Shown here: positions 17,160-24,180 of the stretch, one piece after another | Numbering within the stretch: the stretch's first letter is position 1 | How the letters are laid out: each line of letters begins with the position of its first letter | Source: Marinobacter lutaoensis | GTDB lineage: Bacteria; Pseudomonadota; Gammaproteobacteria; Pseudomonadales; Oleiphilaceae | NCBI RefSeq assembly: GCF_001981305.1 | Contig: NZ_MSCW01000008.1 | Span: 186,001-250,000, forward strand | DNA: 64,000 nt | Direction of reading: 5' to 3' | Translations under genes and position numbers: made by a program | The notes under the pieces: model-generated | Told to the model about the DNA's origin: nothing | Database searches by the model: none | The model's input: the letters and a program-made list of their open reading frames with translations, nothing else

Positions 17160-18197
17160 ATGCAAACGCGAAAGCTAGGCAATACCGACATCGACGTGAC
17201 GCTCATCTGCCTGGGCACCATGACCTGGGGGGAACAGAACACCGAGCAGGATGCCTTCGAGCAGCTGGACTATGCCATCGCCGAGGGCATCAACTTCATT
17301 GACGCCGCCGAGATGTATCCGGTGCCACCGAGGCAGGAAACTCAGGGCCGGACCGAGGAGATTCTCGGCAACTGGCTGGCGCGCCGGGGCCGCCGGGACG
17401 ACCTGGTGATCGCCTCCAAGGTGGCCGGGCCGGGCAATGGCCTGGGGTACCTGCGCCAGGGCCCGAGGCTGACCCGGGAACACATCCGCCAGGCCTGTGA
17501 GGACAGCCTCCGGCGCCTGCGCACGGACTACATCGACCTGTATCAGGTGCACTGGCCGGACCGGAACACCAACTTTTTCGGCAAGCTCGGCTATGTGCAC
17601 CGCGAGGATGAGGACGCCACGCCGATCGAGGAAACCCTCGCGGCCCTCGACGAACTGGTGCGCGAGGGCAAGGTACGCCACATCGGTCTGTCCAACGAAA
17701 CGCCGTGGGGGCTGGCCGAATACCTTCGCCTGTCCCGGGAGAAGGGGTGGCCCCGGGTGGCGAGTATCCAGAACCCGTACAACCTGCTGAACCGGTCGTT
17801 CGAGGTGGGGCTGGCGGAGTTCGCCCATCGCGAACAGGTGGGGCTGCTGGCCTATTCGCCGCTGGCCTTCGGCATGCTGACCGGCAAGTATCTCGGGGGC
17901 AAGTGGCCGGAGAAGGGGCGTCTGACCCTGTATGAGCGTTTCAGTCGTTATTCCAGTGAGCGCGCGCTGGACGCCACCCGCGCCTACGTCGAGCTGGCGC
18001 GCCAGCATGGCCTGTCGCCGGCCCAGATGGCCCTGGCCTATGTCAACAGCCGCGGCTTCGTGACCAGCAATATCATCGGCGCGACCACCATGGAACAACT
18101 GAAGGAAAACGTCGGCTCGGCCCAGGTGACCCTCAGTCCGCAGGTGCTGGAGGCGATTGAGTCGATCCACCAGGAGTTCACCTACCCCTGTCCCTGA
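17160..18197 (+). CDS. aldo/keto reductase, Tas-like
   Basis: 345 aa, close to E. coli Tas (346 aa). The sequence begins RKLGNTDIDVTLICLGTMTWGEQN, as in Tas/YghZ-type proteins. Catalytic residues are Asp (FIDAAEMYP) with Tyr in the same motif, Lys (ASKVAG) and His (YQVHWPDRN). It is an NADPH-dependent cytosolic oxidoreductase acting on aldehydes or ketones; the physiological substrate is unknown. It is divergent from the GT4 gene and ends at a strong terminator, so it is monocistronic. Confidence 0.88.
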   Translation: MQTRKLGNTDIDVTLICLGTMTWGEQNTEQDAFEQLDYAIAEGINFIDAAEMYPVPPRQETQGRTEEILGNWLARRGRRDDLVIASKVAGPGNGLGYLRQGPRLTREHIRQACEDSLRRLRTDYIDLYQVHWPDRNTNFFGKLGYVHREDEDATPIEETLAALDELVREGKVRHIGLSNETPWGLAEYLRLSREKGWPRVASIQNPYNLLNRSFEVGLAEFAHREQVGLLAYSPLAFGMLTGKYLGGKWPEKGRLTLYERFSRYSSERALDATRAYVELARQHGLSPAQMALAYVNSRGFVTSNIIGATTMEQLKENVGSAQVTLSPQVLEAIESIHQEFTYPCP

Positions 18198-18236
18198 GCG
18201 GACCGTAAGGGCCGGCCACGGCGGGCTGGCCCGGTT

Positions 18237-18280
18237 CCCGATGGTTCCGGTTTACAGACGGAAACATCGGGAATCTTTTC
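18237..18280 (+). terminator. rho-independent terminator after aldo/keto reductase
   Basis: Arms 18237-18249 and 18259-18271 (CCCGATGGTTCCG/CGGAAACATCGGG) pair over 13 bases with one mismatch around a 9-base loop and are followed by AATCTTTTCTT. Confidence 0.75.
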
Positions 18281-18323
18281 TTGACGAAAATCTGCCCAAC
18301 GTGTGACAAAAAAACGGCGTCAT

Positions 18324-18365
18324 TGTGTGCAATTTCACATCTTTCTGGCCCGCATCCATTAGACT
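18324..18365 (+). promoter_or_regulatory. CRP/Vfr-like site and -10 element
   Basis: TGTGTGCAATTTCACA (18324-18339) matches the CRP core TGTGA-N6-TCACA with one mismatch. TAGACT (18360-18365) is a reasonable -10, giving a start near 18372 and placing the site centre close to -41, the class II activator position. No good -35 is seen, which fits activator dependence. Confidence 0.5.
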
Positions 18366-18418
18366 TTAGCCTTACGAGTCCTTACACTTGCCACCTGAAA
18401 CACGCTTTGGTCCGGAAC

Positions 18419-18745
18419 ATGATTATTCGCATCTTCGCCGCACTGCTCGCACTGAACCTGGTTGCCTTCGTGGTGCGGGCGGACGCCGCCGAGCACGAAT
18501 TCGACCATGCCGACATCGCCCTGAGCGCGGCCCAGGAGGTCAACGAGATCCAGGAGCGGGTTTCTGGTCAATATGAGCAGGACAGTTCCGAAGCCTTCTC
18601 CGAAATTGGCTCGCGTCTGCTGAGCCTGACGCTGGTACGCGCTCGCCAGAACGAGCGTCACTACGCTTCCGACCCGGCCCAGCCGGACCACGGGATCGCC
18701 CTGCTCAACGAAGGGGCCTGCCTCAACCTGAAGTGGAAGTTCTGA
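18419..18745 (+). CDS. small exported protein of unknown function
   Basis: 108 aa from ATG at 18419; longer in-frame starts upstream would read through the probable promoter and are rejected. The first 23 residues (MIIRIFAALLALNLVAFVVR then ADA) form a clear signal peptide. The mature part, about 85 residues, is acidic and helical (ALSAAQEVNEIQERVSGQYE) with a single cysteine near the C-terminus. I do not recognise a family. It is monocistronic, with its own promoter bearing a CRP/Vfr-like site, so expression may follow carbon or cAMP status. Confidence 0.7.
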   Translation: MIIRIFAALLALNLVAFVVRADAAEHEFDHADIALSAAQEVNEIQERVSGQYEQDSSEAFSEIGSRLLSLTLVRARQNERHYASDPAQPDHGIALLNEGACLNLKWKF

Positions 18746-18899
18746 CCCGTCGCTGCCCGGTTTCCCCTTCCTTTTTCCCCTGCCGGCTCCGGTACCATGC
18801 CATAAGCTGACCTAGCGCATTGTCTGGGGTCGCCCGGCATGGGATCATCGCCCCATCGTTTGATCACCGACGCAACAACAAACAAGAAGGAGCTTGGCC

Positions 18900-21104
18900 A
18901 TGTCGGAAGCCTGTCAGCGCCTGCGTGACGCCGAGGCCTGTGTGGAGGCCGTGATCCAGAGGGTCGGTCAGCAGATCACCCTGGGCTTGCCGCTGGGACT
19001 GGGCAAACCCATCCGTTTCGTCAATGCCCTGTACGAGCGTGCCCGGCAGGACCCGGAACTGCAGCTCCATATCGTGACGGCGCTGTCCCTGCGGCCGCCC
19101 GGCGGCCGTTCCTCCCTGGAGCGCCGATTCCTGACGCCGTTCGTGCAACGGCTGTATGGCGACATCCCGGAACTCGCCTATGCCCGGGACGTGGCCCGCG
19201 GTGCCCTGCCAGACAACGTCAGGGTTTCGGAGTTTTTCTTCAAGGCCGGTTCCTATCTGAACAATGACACCCAGCAGCGTCACTACATCTGCTCCAACTA
19301 CACCCATGCGGTCCGGGACCTGCTGGCCCAGGGCGTGAACGTGGTGGCCCAGATGGTGGCTCCGGGCGAGGCGCACGGGGCCCAGGGGCAGGTCAGCCTC
19401 AGCTGCAACCCCGATTTGTCCCTCGACCTGATCCCCCTGCTGCGGGAGCGGGAAGCGCGCGGACAGCCGGTGGCGGTGGTGGGCGAGCACAACGCCCAGC
19501 TGCCGTTCCTGGGCCGGCACGCGGCGGTGCCTGAAACCACCTTCGACGTGATTCTGGATCAGCCGTCGACGGACTACCCGTTGTTTTCCGCGCCGCAGAT
19601 GGCGATCAGCCCCGAGGATCACCTGATTGGGTTTTATGCCAGCTGTTTGTTGCGGGATGGCGGCACGCTGCAGGTGGGCATCGGTTCCCTGGGTGCGGCC
19701 CTGGTTCACAGCACCATCCTGCGGCACCGCCGGAATGAGCCGTGGCAGGCGGTGTTCAACCACCTGGAGGTGGACCGGCATTTCCCGGTGGTGGCCGAAA
19801 TCGGCGGCTGCGGGCCGTTCGAGGCGGGCCTGTATGGCTGCAGTGAGATGATGGTGGACGGATTTCTGTACCTGATGGAGGCGGGTGTCCTTACCCGGGA
19901 AGTGTTTGACGACGCCGACCTGCAGACGCTGATCAACGACGGCCAGGTTGGCCTGCGGCCCACCCTGGAGGCTCTGGATGCCCTACGCCAGGCGGGGCGG
20001 ATCGATTCTCCCCTGCGTGCGCGGGATGTCCACTGGCTGGTGGATTGCGGCTTCTTCCGCCCGGAGACCCGGTTCCGGGGTGGTCGCCTGCAGGTGGGGG
20101 AGCGGTCGCTGGCGGCCGATCTGGACGACGCGGACAGCCGGCGGCAACTGGCGGACTGGGTGCTGGGGGAGCGTCTGGCCGGAGGCACCGTTATGCATGG
20201 CGGCTTCTACGTCGGGCCGGAGCGCTTTTACCAGGCGCTCAGGGATCTGCCCGAAGAGCAACGCCAGCGCATTTGCATGACCAGCGTCAACTTCATCAAC
20301 CAGCTTTACGACCACCGCTTCGGCGACCAGCGGCTGAAGGTCGCGCAGCGCCAGCACGGCCGATTCATCAACTCCGCCATGATGTATACCCTGAGTGGCG
20401 CGGCGGTCTCGGATGGCTTGGAGGACGGCCGGGTGGTCAGCGGGGTGGGTGGGCAGTACAACTTTGTCGCCATGGCGCACGAACTGCCAGGCGCCCGCTC
20501 CATCCTGACACTGCGGGCGACCCGGACGTCCCGGGGGCAGACCCTCTCGAACATCGTGTTCAACTACGGCCACTGCACCATTCCCCGTCACCTTCGGGAC
20601 ATTGTTATCACCGAATACGGCATTGCCGATTTGCGCGGGCAGCCGGACGAGCAGGTGTACCTGCGCCTGATCCGCATTGCCGATGCCCGCTTCCAGGAAG
20701 CGTTGCTGCGCCAAGCCCAGGCCGCGGGCAAGGTCAGCCGTGCGTTCCGGCTGCCGGAATCCTGGCGCCGGAACACCCCGGAGGCCGTGCGCGCGGCGCT
20801 GGCGGCCGGCGGCGCGGAGGACCTGTTCCCGGCCTTCCCGTTCGGCCGTGATTTCACCGACGACGAGCTGGTGTTGGGGAAAGCCCTTAAGGGATTGCAG
20901 GCCTCGACCGCGACCTGGCGTGGTAAACTGCGCACCCTCTGGCTGGCGGCCCGGGCCCGGGATGATGGCCGTTACCGGCGCCTGCTGGCCCGGATGGGGC
21001 TGGCGTCCGCCCGGACACCGCGGGAAGCCCTCGATCGGCGGCTGGTCATTCACGGGCTGCGGCAGCTCGACATTCAACCGGATACAGACAACTCGGAAGC
21101 CTGA
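18900..21104 (+). CDS. acetyl-CoA hydrolase/transferase family protein, long form
   Basis: 734 aa from the ATG at 18900, preceded by AAGAAGGAG. The C-terminal half has acetyl-CoA hydrolase/CoA-transferase hallmarks (INSAMMYTLSGAAVSDGLED, GVGGQYNFVAMAHEL, ITEYGIADLRGQ). The N-terminal half carries the paired CoA-transferase domain (FVNALYERARQDPEL, YICSNYTHAVRDLL). It is longer than the usual 500-residue enzymes. It probably transfers or hydrolyses acyl-CoA in central carbon metabolism; the acyl group is unknown. Its stop overlaps the start of an FKBP gene (TGATG), indicating coupling. Confidence 0.85.
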   Translation: MSEACQRLRDAEACVEAVIQRVGQQITLGLPLGLGKPIRFVNALYERARQDPELQLHIVTALSLRPPGGRSSLERRFLTPFVQRLYGDIPELAYARDVARGALPDNVRVSEFFFKAGSYLNNDTQQRHYICSNYTHAVRDLLAQGVNVVAQMVAPGEAHGAQGQVSLSCNPDLSLDLIPLLREREARGQPVAVVGEHNAQLPFLGRHAAVPETTFDVILDQPSTDYPLFSAPQMAISPEDHLIGFYASCLLRDGGTLQVGIGSLGAALVHSTILRHRRNEPWQAVFNHLEVDRHFPVVAEIGGCGPFEAGLYGCSEMMVDGFLYLMEAGVLTREVFDDADLQTLINDGQVGLRPTLEALDALRQAGRIDSPLRARDVHWLVDCGFFRPETRFRGGRLQVGERSLAADLDDADSRRQLADWVLGERLAGGTVMHGGFYVGPERFYQALRDLPEEQRQRICMTSVNFINQLYDHRFGDQRLKVAQRQHGRFINSAMMYTLSGAAVSDGLEDGRVVSGVGGQYNFVAMAHELPGARSILTLRATRTSRGQTLSNIVFNYGHCTIPRHLRDIVITEYGIADLRGQPDEQVYLRLIRIADARFQEALLRQAQAAGKVSRAFRLPESWRRNTPEAVRAALAAGGAEDLFPAFPFGRDFTDDELVLGKALKGLQASTATWRGKLRTLWLAARARDDGRYRRLLARMGLASARTPREALDRRLVIHGLRQLDIQPDTDNSEA

Positions 21105-21574
21105 TGCACGATACCGACACACGACCGGACGTTTTTACCGTCCACTATGTCCTGAAAAACAGACTGGGAGAGCTGGTCGACACCTCCGAGGGCAGCGAGC
21201 CGCTGCACTTTCTCTATGGCAGCCCCAACATCATCCAGGGGATCCAGGAGGCGGTGAAAGATCGTCACGTGGGCGACTGTCTGGAGGTGACCATCCCGCC
21301 GGAGATGGCCTACGGCGAACACCGGGCGGATCTGGTCCGGAAGGTGCCGCGCTCCCTGTTCGAGGGCGTGGAGGAGCTCCAGGTGGGCATGAAGTTTCAG
21401 ACCAACACCGGCCGGGAGGCCCAGGTGGTCAAGGTGGTTGGCATCGACGGTAACCTGGTGACCGTCGATGCCAACCACCCCCTGGCGGGTTTCACGCTTT
21501 ATTTTGATCTGGAGATTGTTGGCCGGCGGCCAGCGACGGAAGAGGAGATAGCCCAGGGGCGTCCTCTGTTCTGA
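21104..21574 (+). CDS. SlyD-like FKBP-type peptidyl-prolyl isomerase
   Basis: 156 aa. The FKBP core is split by an insert-in-flap chaperone domain as in SlyD: VHYVLKNRLGELVDTS, then IPPEMAYGEHRADLVRKVPR, then GNLVTVDANHPLAGFTLYFDLEIV. The histidine/cysteine-rich metal-binding tail of E. coli SlyD is absent. It would catalyse proline isomerisation and assist folding in the cytoplasm. It is coupled to the acyl-CoA hydrolase gene by TGATG and overlaps the convergent olsA gene by 83 bases. Confidence 0.9.
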   Translation: MHDTDTRPDVFTVHYVLKNRLGELVDTSEGSEPLHFLYGSPNIIQGIQEAVKDRHVGDCLEVTIPPEMAYGEHRADLVRKVPRSLFEGVEELQVGMKFQTNTGREAQVVKVVGIDGNLVTVDANHPLAGFTLYFDLEIVGRRPATEEEIAQGRPLF

Positions 21575-22349
21575 GGTCCGGGGCCTGGGTGTCGTAGCGG
21601 CCGGCCTGTATCTGCCTCAGTCCCTCCCGGACGGTGCCGTGGAGCCGCTCCGCCAGCTCGCCGGTGGTCAGCTCGCCGGTGGCCCGGACCGGGGGATGAA
21701 AGAGTACATCCACCCGGGACGGAGGCTGCTTCAGCATGCCGAGCAGGTGATGGTGAAAGGCGTCGTCGCCAATGAACGGCAGGATGTGGTCGGGGTGGCC
21801 GTCCCGGCGGTAGCTGATGGTCACCGGCTGAATGGGCACGTCCGCATCCCGGGCCGCCTGCAACAGCAGGCCATGGAACGGCAACACGGTCAGGCCGGCA
21901 CTGGTGGTGCCTTCCGGAAAGAACAATACCGATTCCCCCTGCTGCAGCGTCCGTGCCATGGTGCCTTTCACACGCCGGGCCTGACCGCCTCCCCGCTGGA
22001 TGAACAGCGTTCCGGCCTGGCGTGCCAGCCAGCCGATCAGTGGCCAGCGGGCCACTTCCGCCTTGGACAAGAAGCGGGCCGGAGCGAGGCTGCCGAGTAC
22101 GGGAATGTCGCACCAGCTGATGTGGTTACTGACATACAGGGCCGGCTCCGTCGCCGGTGTGCCGTGGTATCGCAGGCTCAGTCCCAGACAACGGCAGGCA
22201 CCGCGAAAGCAGCGCCCCGCCCAGGGGGTGCGGTCGATACGGCGGCGACAGACGACATCCGCCAGTCGCAGGATTAGGGCGAGCCCGGCCGTGCCGACCA
22301 GGAACAGCACAAAGGCGGACAACCGTACCAGTAATCGAATCCAGCCCAT
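21492..22349 (-). CDS. olsA: lyso-ornithine lipid/1-acylglycerol-phosphate acyltransferase (OlsA, PlsC family)
   Basis: 285 aa. An N-terminal membrane segment (LLVRLSAFVLFLVGTAGLAL) precedes the PlsC acyltransferase motifs NHISWCD (HX4D) and FPEGTTS. It lies 15 bp downstream of olsB, so it most likely O-acylates lyso-ornithine lipid to give ornithine lipid, a phosphorus-free membrane lipid; PlsC activity on lysophosphatidate is also possible. The last 83 bases overlap the convergent FKBP gene, leaving no room for a separate terminator. It is controlled with olsB from a Pho-box-like promoter. Confidence 0.85.
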   Translation of the reverse strand: MGWIRLLVRLSAFVLFLVGTAGLALILRLADVVCRRRIDRTPWAGRCFRGACRCLGLSLRYHGTPATEPALYVSNHISWCDIPVLGSLAPARFLSKAEVARWPLIGWLARQAGTLFIQRGGGQARRVKGTMARTLQQGESVLFFPEGTTSAGLTVLPFHGLLLQAARDADVPIQPVTISYRRDGHPDHILPFIGDDAFHHHLLGMLKQPPSRVDVLFHPPVRATGELTTGELAERLHGTVREGLRQIQAGRYDTQAPDLRTEDAPGLSPLPSLAAGQQSPDQNKA

Positions 22350-22364
22350 AGCGGCCTCCCGGTG

Positions 22365-23126
22365 TCAGGACGCTTTGCCCATGAAGTGGCGGCTGTAGCG
22401 GGCGGAGAGTTTTTCCACCTCCAGCAGCACCAGCAGATCGGCACAGCGGAACTCCGGATCCCAGCAGGGAGCGCCGCACACCCGGGCACCCAGGCGCATG
22501 TAGGCGCGGATCAGCGGAGGAACCTCCACGGGCCGGTCCGCTGGCGTCGTCTGGGTGAGGTGCGGCAGCTCGCGCCGTGGCGTCACCCGGAAGGATTCGC
22601 CGGCAAGATAGGTTTCCTGAAGGTGGTTGGCGATGCGCCAAGCCCGGTGGCCACCGTCGGACATGCCAATGCTGGCGCAGCCGATCAGATAGTCGATCCG
22701 GTGTTGCACCAGGTACTCCGCCAGGGTGGACCACAGCAGGGCGATGGTGGCGCCGTTACGGTGTTCCGGGTGGACGCAGGTGCGGCCGAGTTCCGCCAGA
22801 GATCCTGGCAGGCCGGCCAGCGCAGACAGGTCGAATTCGCCCGCGGAATACAATTGATGAACCGACGGGACACGCTCGGCCGGCAGAATCCGGGTGGTGG
22901 CCACCAGGGTGCCGGTCCGCTGGTCGGTCACGATGAGGTGGTCGCAGAGCGCGTCGAAGGCGTCCGCGTCCAGGCCCGGGGTACTGGCCCCGAGGTCACT
23001 GTCGTACTCGGCGGAGAACACTTGGTAGCGCAGCCTCTGTGCCTGCTCGACCAAGGCGGGATCACGGGTGATCCCGGTGACCAGGGATCGGGCGGTTTGC
23101 CGGACGCTCGCGGTTTGTGCAGTCAT
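22365..23126 (-). CDS. olsB: L-ornithine N(alpha)-acyltransferase OlsB (GNAT-like)
   Basis: 253 aa from the ATG at 23126. OlsB-type motifs are seen: RLRYQVFSAEY, DHLIVTDQRTGTLVATTRIL, LGRTCVHPEHRNGATIALLW and YLIGCASIGMSD. The enzyme transfers a 3-hydroxyacyl group from acyl-ACP to ornithine, making lyso-ornithine lipid, the first step of ornithine lipid synthesis. olsA follows at 15 bp. Upstream are four 7-bp Pho-box-like units at 11-bp period. The intergenic region is shared with the divergent RstA-like regulator. A GNAT acyltransferase of the exosortase-associated type looks similar, but the olsA partner and Pho box argue for OlsB. Confidence 0.85.
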   Translation of the reverse strand: MTAQTASVRQTARSLVTGITRDPALVEQAQRLRYQVFSAEYDSDLGASTPGLDADAFDALCDHLIVTDQRTGTLVATTRILPAERVPSVHQLYSAGEFDLSALAGLPGSLAELGRTCVHPEHRNGATIALLWSTLAEYLVQHRIDYLIGCASIGMSDGGHRAWRIANHLQETYLAGESFRVTPRRELPHLTQTTPADRPVEVPPLIRAYMRLGARVCGAPCWDPEFRCADLLVLLEVEKLSARYSRHFMGKAS

Positions 23127-23157
23127 GGCTCGTTCTCTTTGTGTCCATTTCCGGGCA

Positions 23158-23213
23158 AGGTTATGAACCGGCTGTGACACCCCGGTGACTGACCGGTGAC
23201 GAGTTCGTGACAG
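23158..23213 (-). promoter_or_regulatory. four-unit Pho-box-like array and -10 upstream of olsB
   Basis: On the minus strand the units CTGTCAC (23213-23207), TCGTCAC (23202-23196), CAGTCAC (23191-23185) and GTGTCAC (23180-23174) share GTCAC and repeat every 11 bp with 4-bp linkers, like two adjacent PhoB boxes. TAACCT (23163-23158) begins ten bases after the last unit; CATAAC two bases closer is an alternative -10. Phosphate control of ols genes is known in other bacteria; PhoB binding here is inferred. Confidence 0.7.
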
Positions 23214-23372
23214 CCCGGAGGCGGGTGCGCGGGGGAAGAGGCTTGTGTGACGGGGTGTTACGGAGCGGCGGTTCCATGTATATTTCCGAACAGCATGTAT
23301 AATTGCTGTAACAGCAGGTTGCCTGCTTATCCGGCGAGGTGGCAGCCAGAAACCGGAATAACAACACCAGAG

Positions 23373-24110
23373 ATGGACGGCGTGGAACAGACGAACGAAA
23401 GTTGGCGAATTCTCATCGTTGAGGATGACGAACGACTCGCGGAACTGACCCGGGAGTACCTCGAAAGCAACGGCCTGACCGTATCCCTCGAAGCCAATGG
23501 CGCGGCGGCGGTGGAGCGCATCCGTAATGAGCAACCGGACTTGGTGGTGCTGGACCTGGTGCTGCCGGGCGAGGACGGTCTGTCGATCTGTCGCAAGGTC
23601 CGCCCGTTCTACAACGGCCCGATCGTTATGCTCACGGCCCGCACCGACGACCTGGATCAGGTATTGGGCCTGGAAATGGGGGCCGATGACTACATCAGCA
23701 AGCCGGTCAAGCCGCGGGTTCTGCTGGCCCGCATCCGGGCGATGCTGCGTCGGGTCTCCGAGGCAGCCCAGGCCGGCGGCGACGACGAGGGGGGCGAGGA
23801 GCCGGTTCGTCTTCAGTTCAATGACTTGGTGGTCGATCGTTCCATGCGCGAAGCCTGGCTCAACGACCAGAGCATCGACCTGACCAGTGCCGAATTCGAC
23901 CTGTTGTGGCTGCTGGCGAGCAACGCCGGACGGGTGCTCAGCCGGGAGGAAATCTTCACGGCGCTGCGGGGCATCGAATACGATGGCCAGGATCGCTCCA
24001 TAGATGTACGGGTGTCCCGGATCCGTCCCAAGATCGGTGACGATCCGATACATCCACGGCGCATCAAGACCGTTCGCAGCAAAGGCTATCTGTTTGTGAA
24101 GGAAGCCTGA
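23373..24110 (+). CDS. OmpR-family response regulator, RstA-like
   Basis: 245 aa from ATG at 23373; GTG at 23382 with GGA just upstream is an alternative. The receiver domain has EDD (in LIVEDDERLAEL), phospho-acceptor Asp in VVLDLVLPGEDG, and Lys in YISKPVKPRVLL. A winged-helix DNA-binding domain follows (LTSAEFDLLWLLASNAGRVLS, DVRVSRIRPKIGDDP, RIKTVRSKGYLF). With the downstream kinase it resembles RstA/RstB. It is divergent from olsB, and the pair could regulate envelope or lipid functions; that link is only positional. TATAAT at 23298-23303 is the best -10 candidate. Confidence 0.88.
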   Translation: MDGVEQTNESWRILIVEDDERLAELTREYLESNGLTVSLEANGAAAVERIRNEQPDLVVLDLVLPGEDGLSICRKVRPFYNGPIVMLTARTDDLDQVLGLEMGADDYISKPVKPRVLLARIRAMLRRVSEAAQAGGDDEGGEEPVRLQFNDLVVDRSMREAWLNDQSIDLTSAEFDLLWLLASNAGRVLSREEIFTALRGIEYDGQDRSIDVRVSRIRPKIGDDPIHPRRIKTVRSKGYLFVKEA

Positions 24111-24180
24111 TCCAGCGGTTTCCGTGGGCGCGGCACCCATGTCCGGGGGGCCGCGCTGTTCCCCAGCCAGGGTCGTCACC

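Noticed and set aside
18281..18418. N-terminal extension of the small exported protein by 46 codons
   Set aside because: The extension would be translated from within the CRP-like promoter region and would bury the signal peptide.
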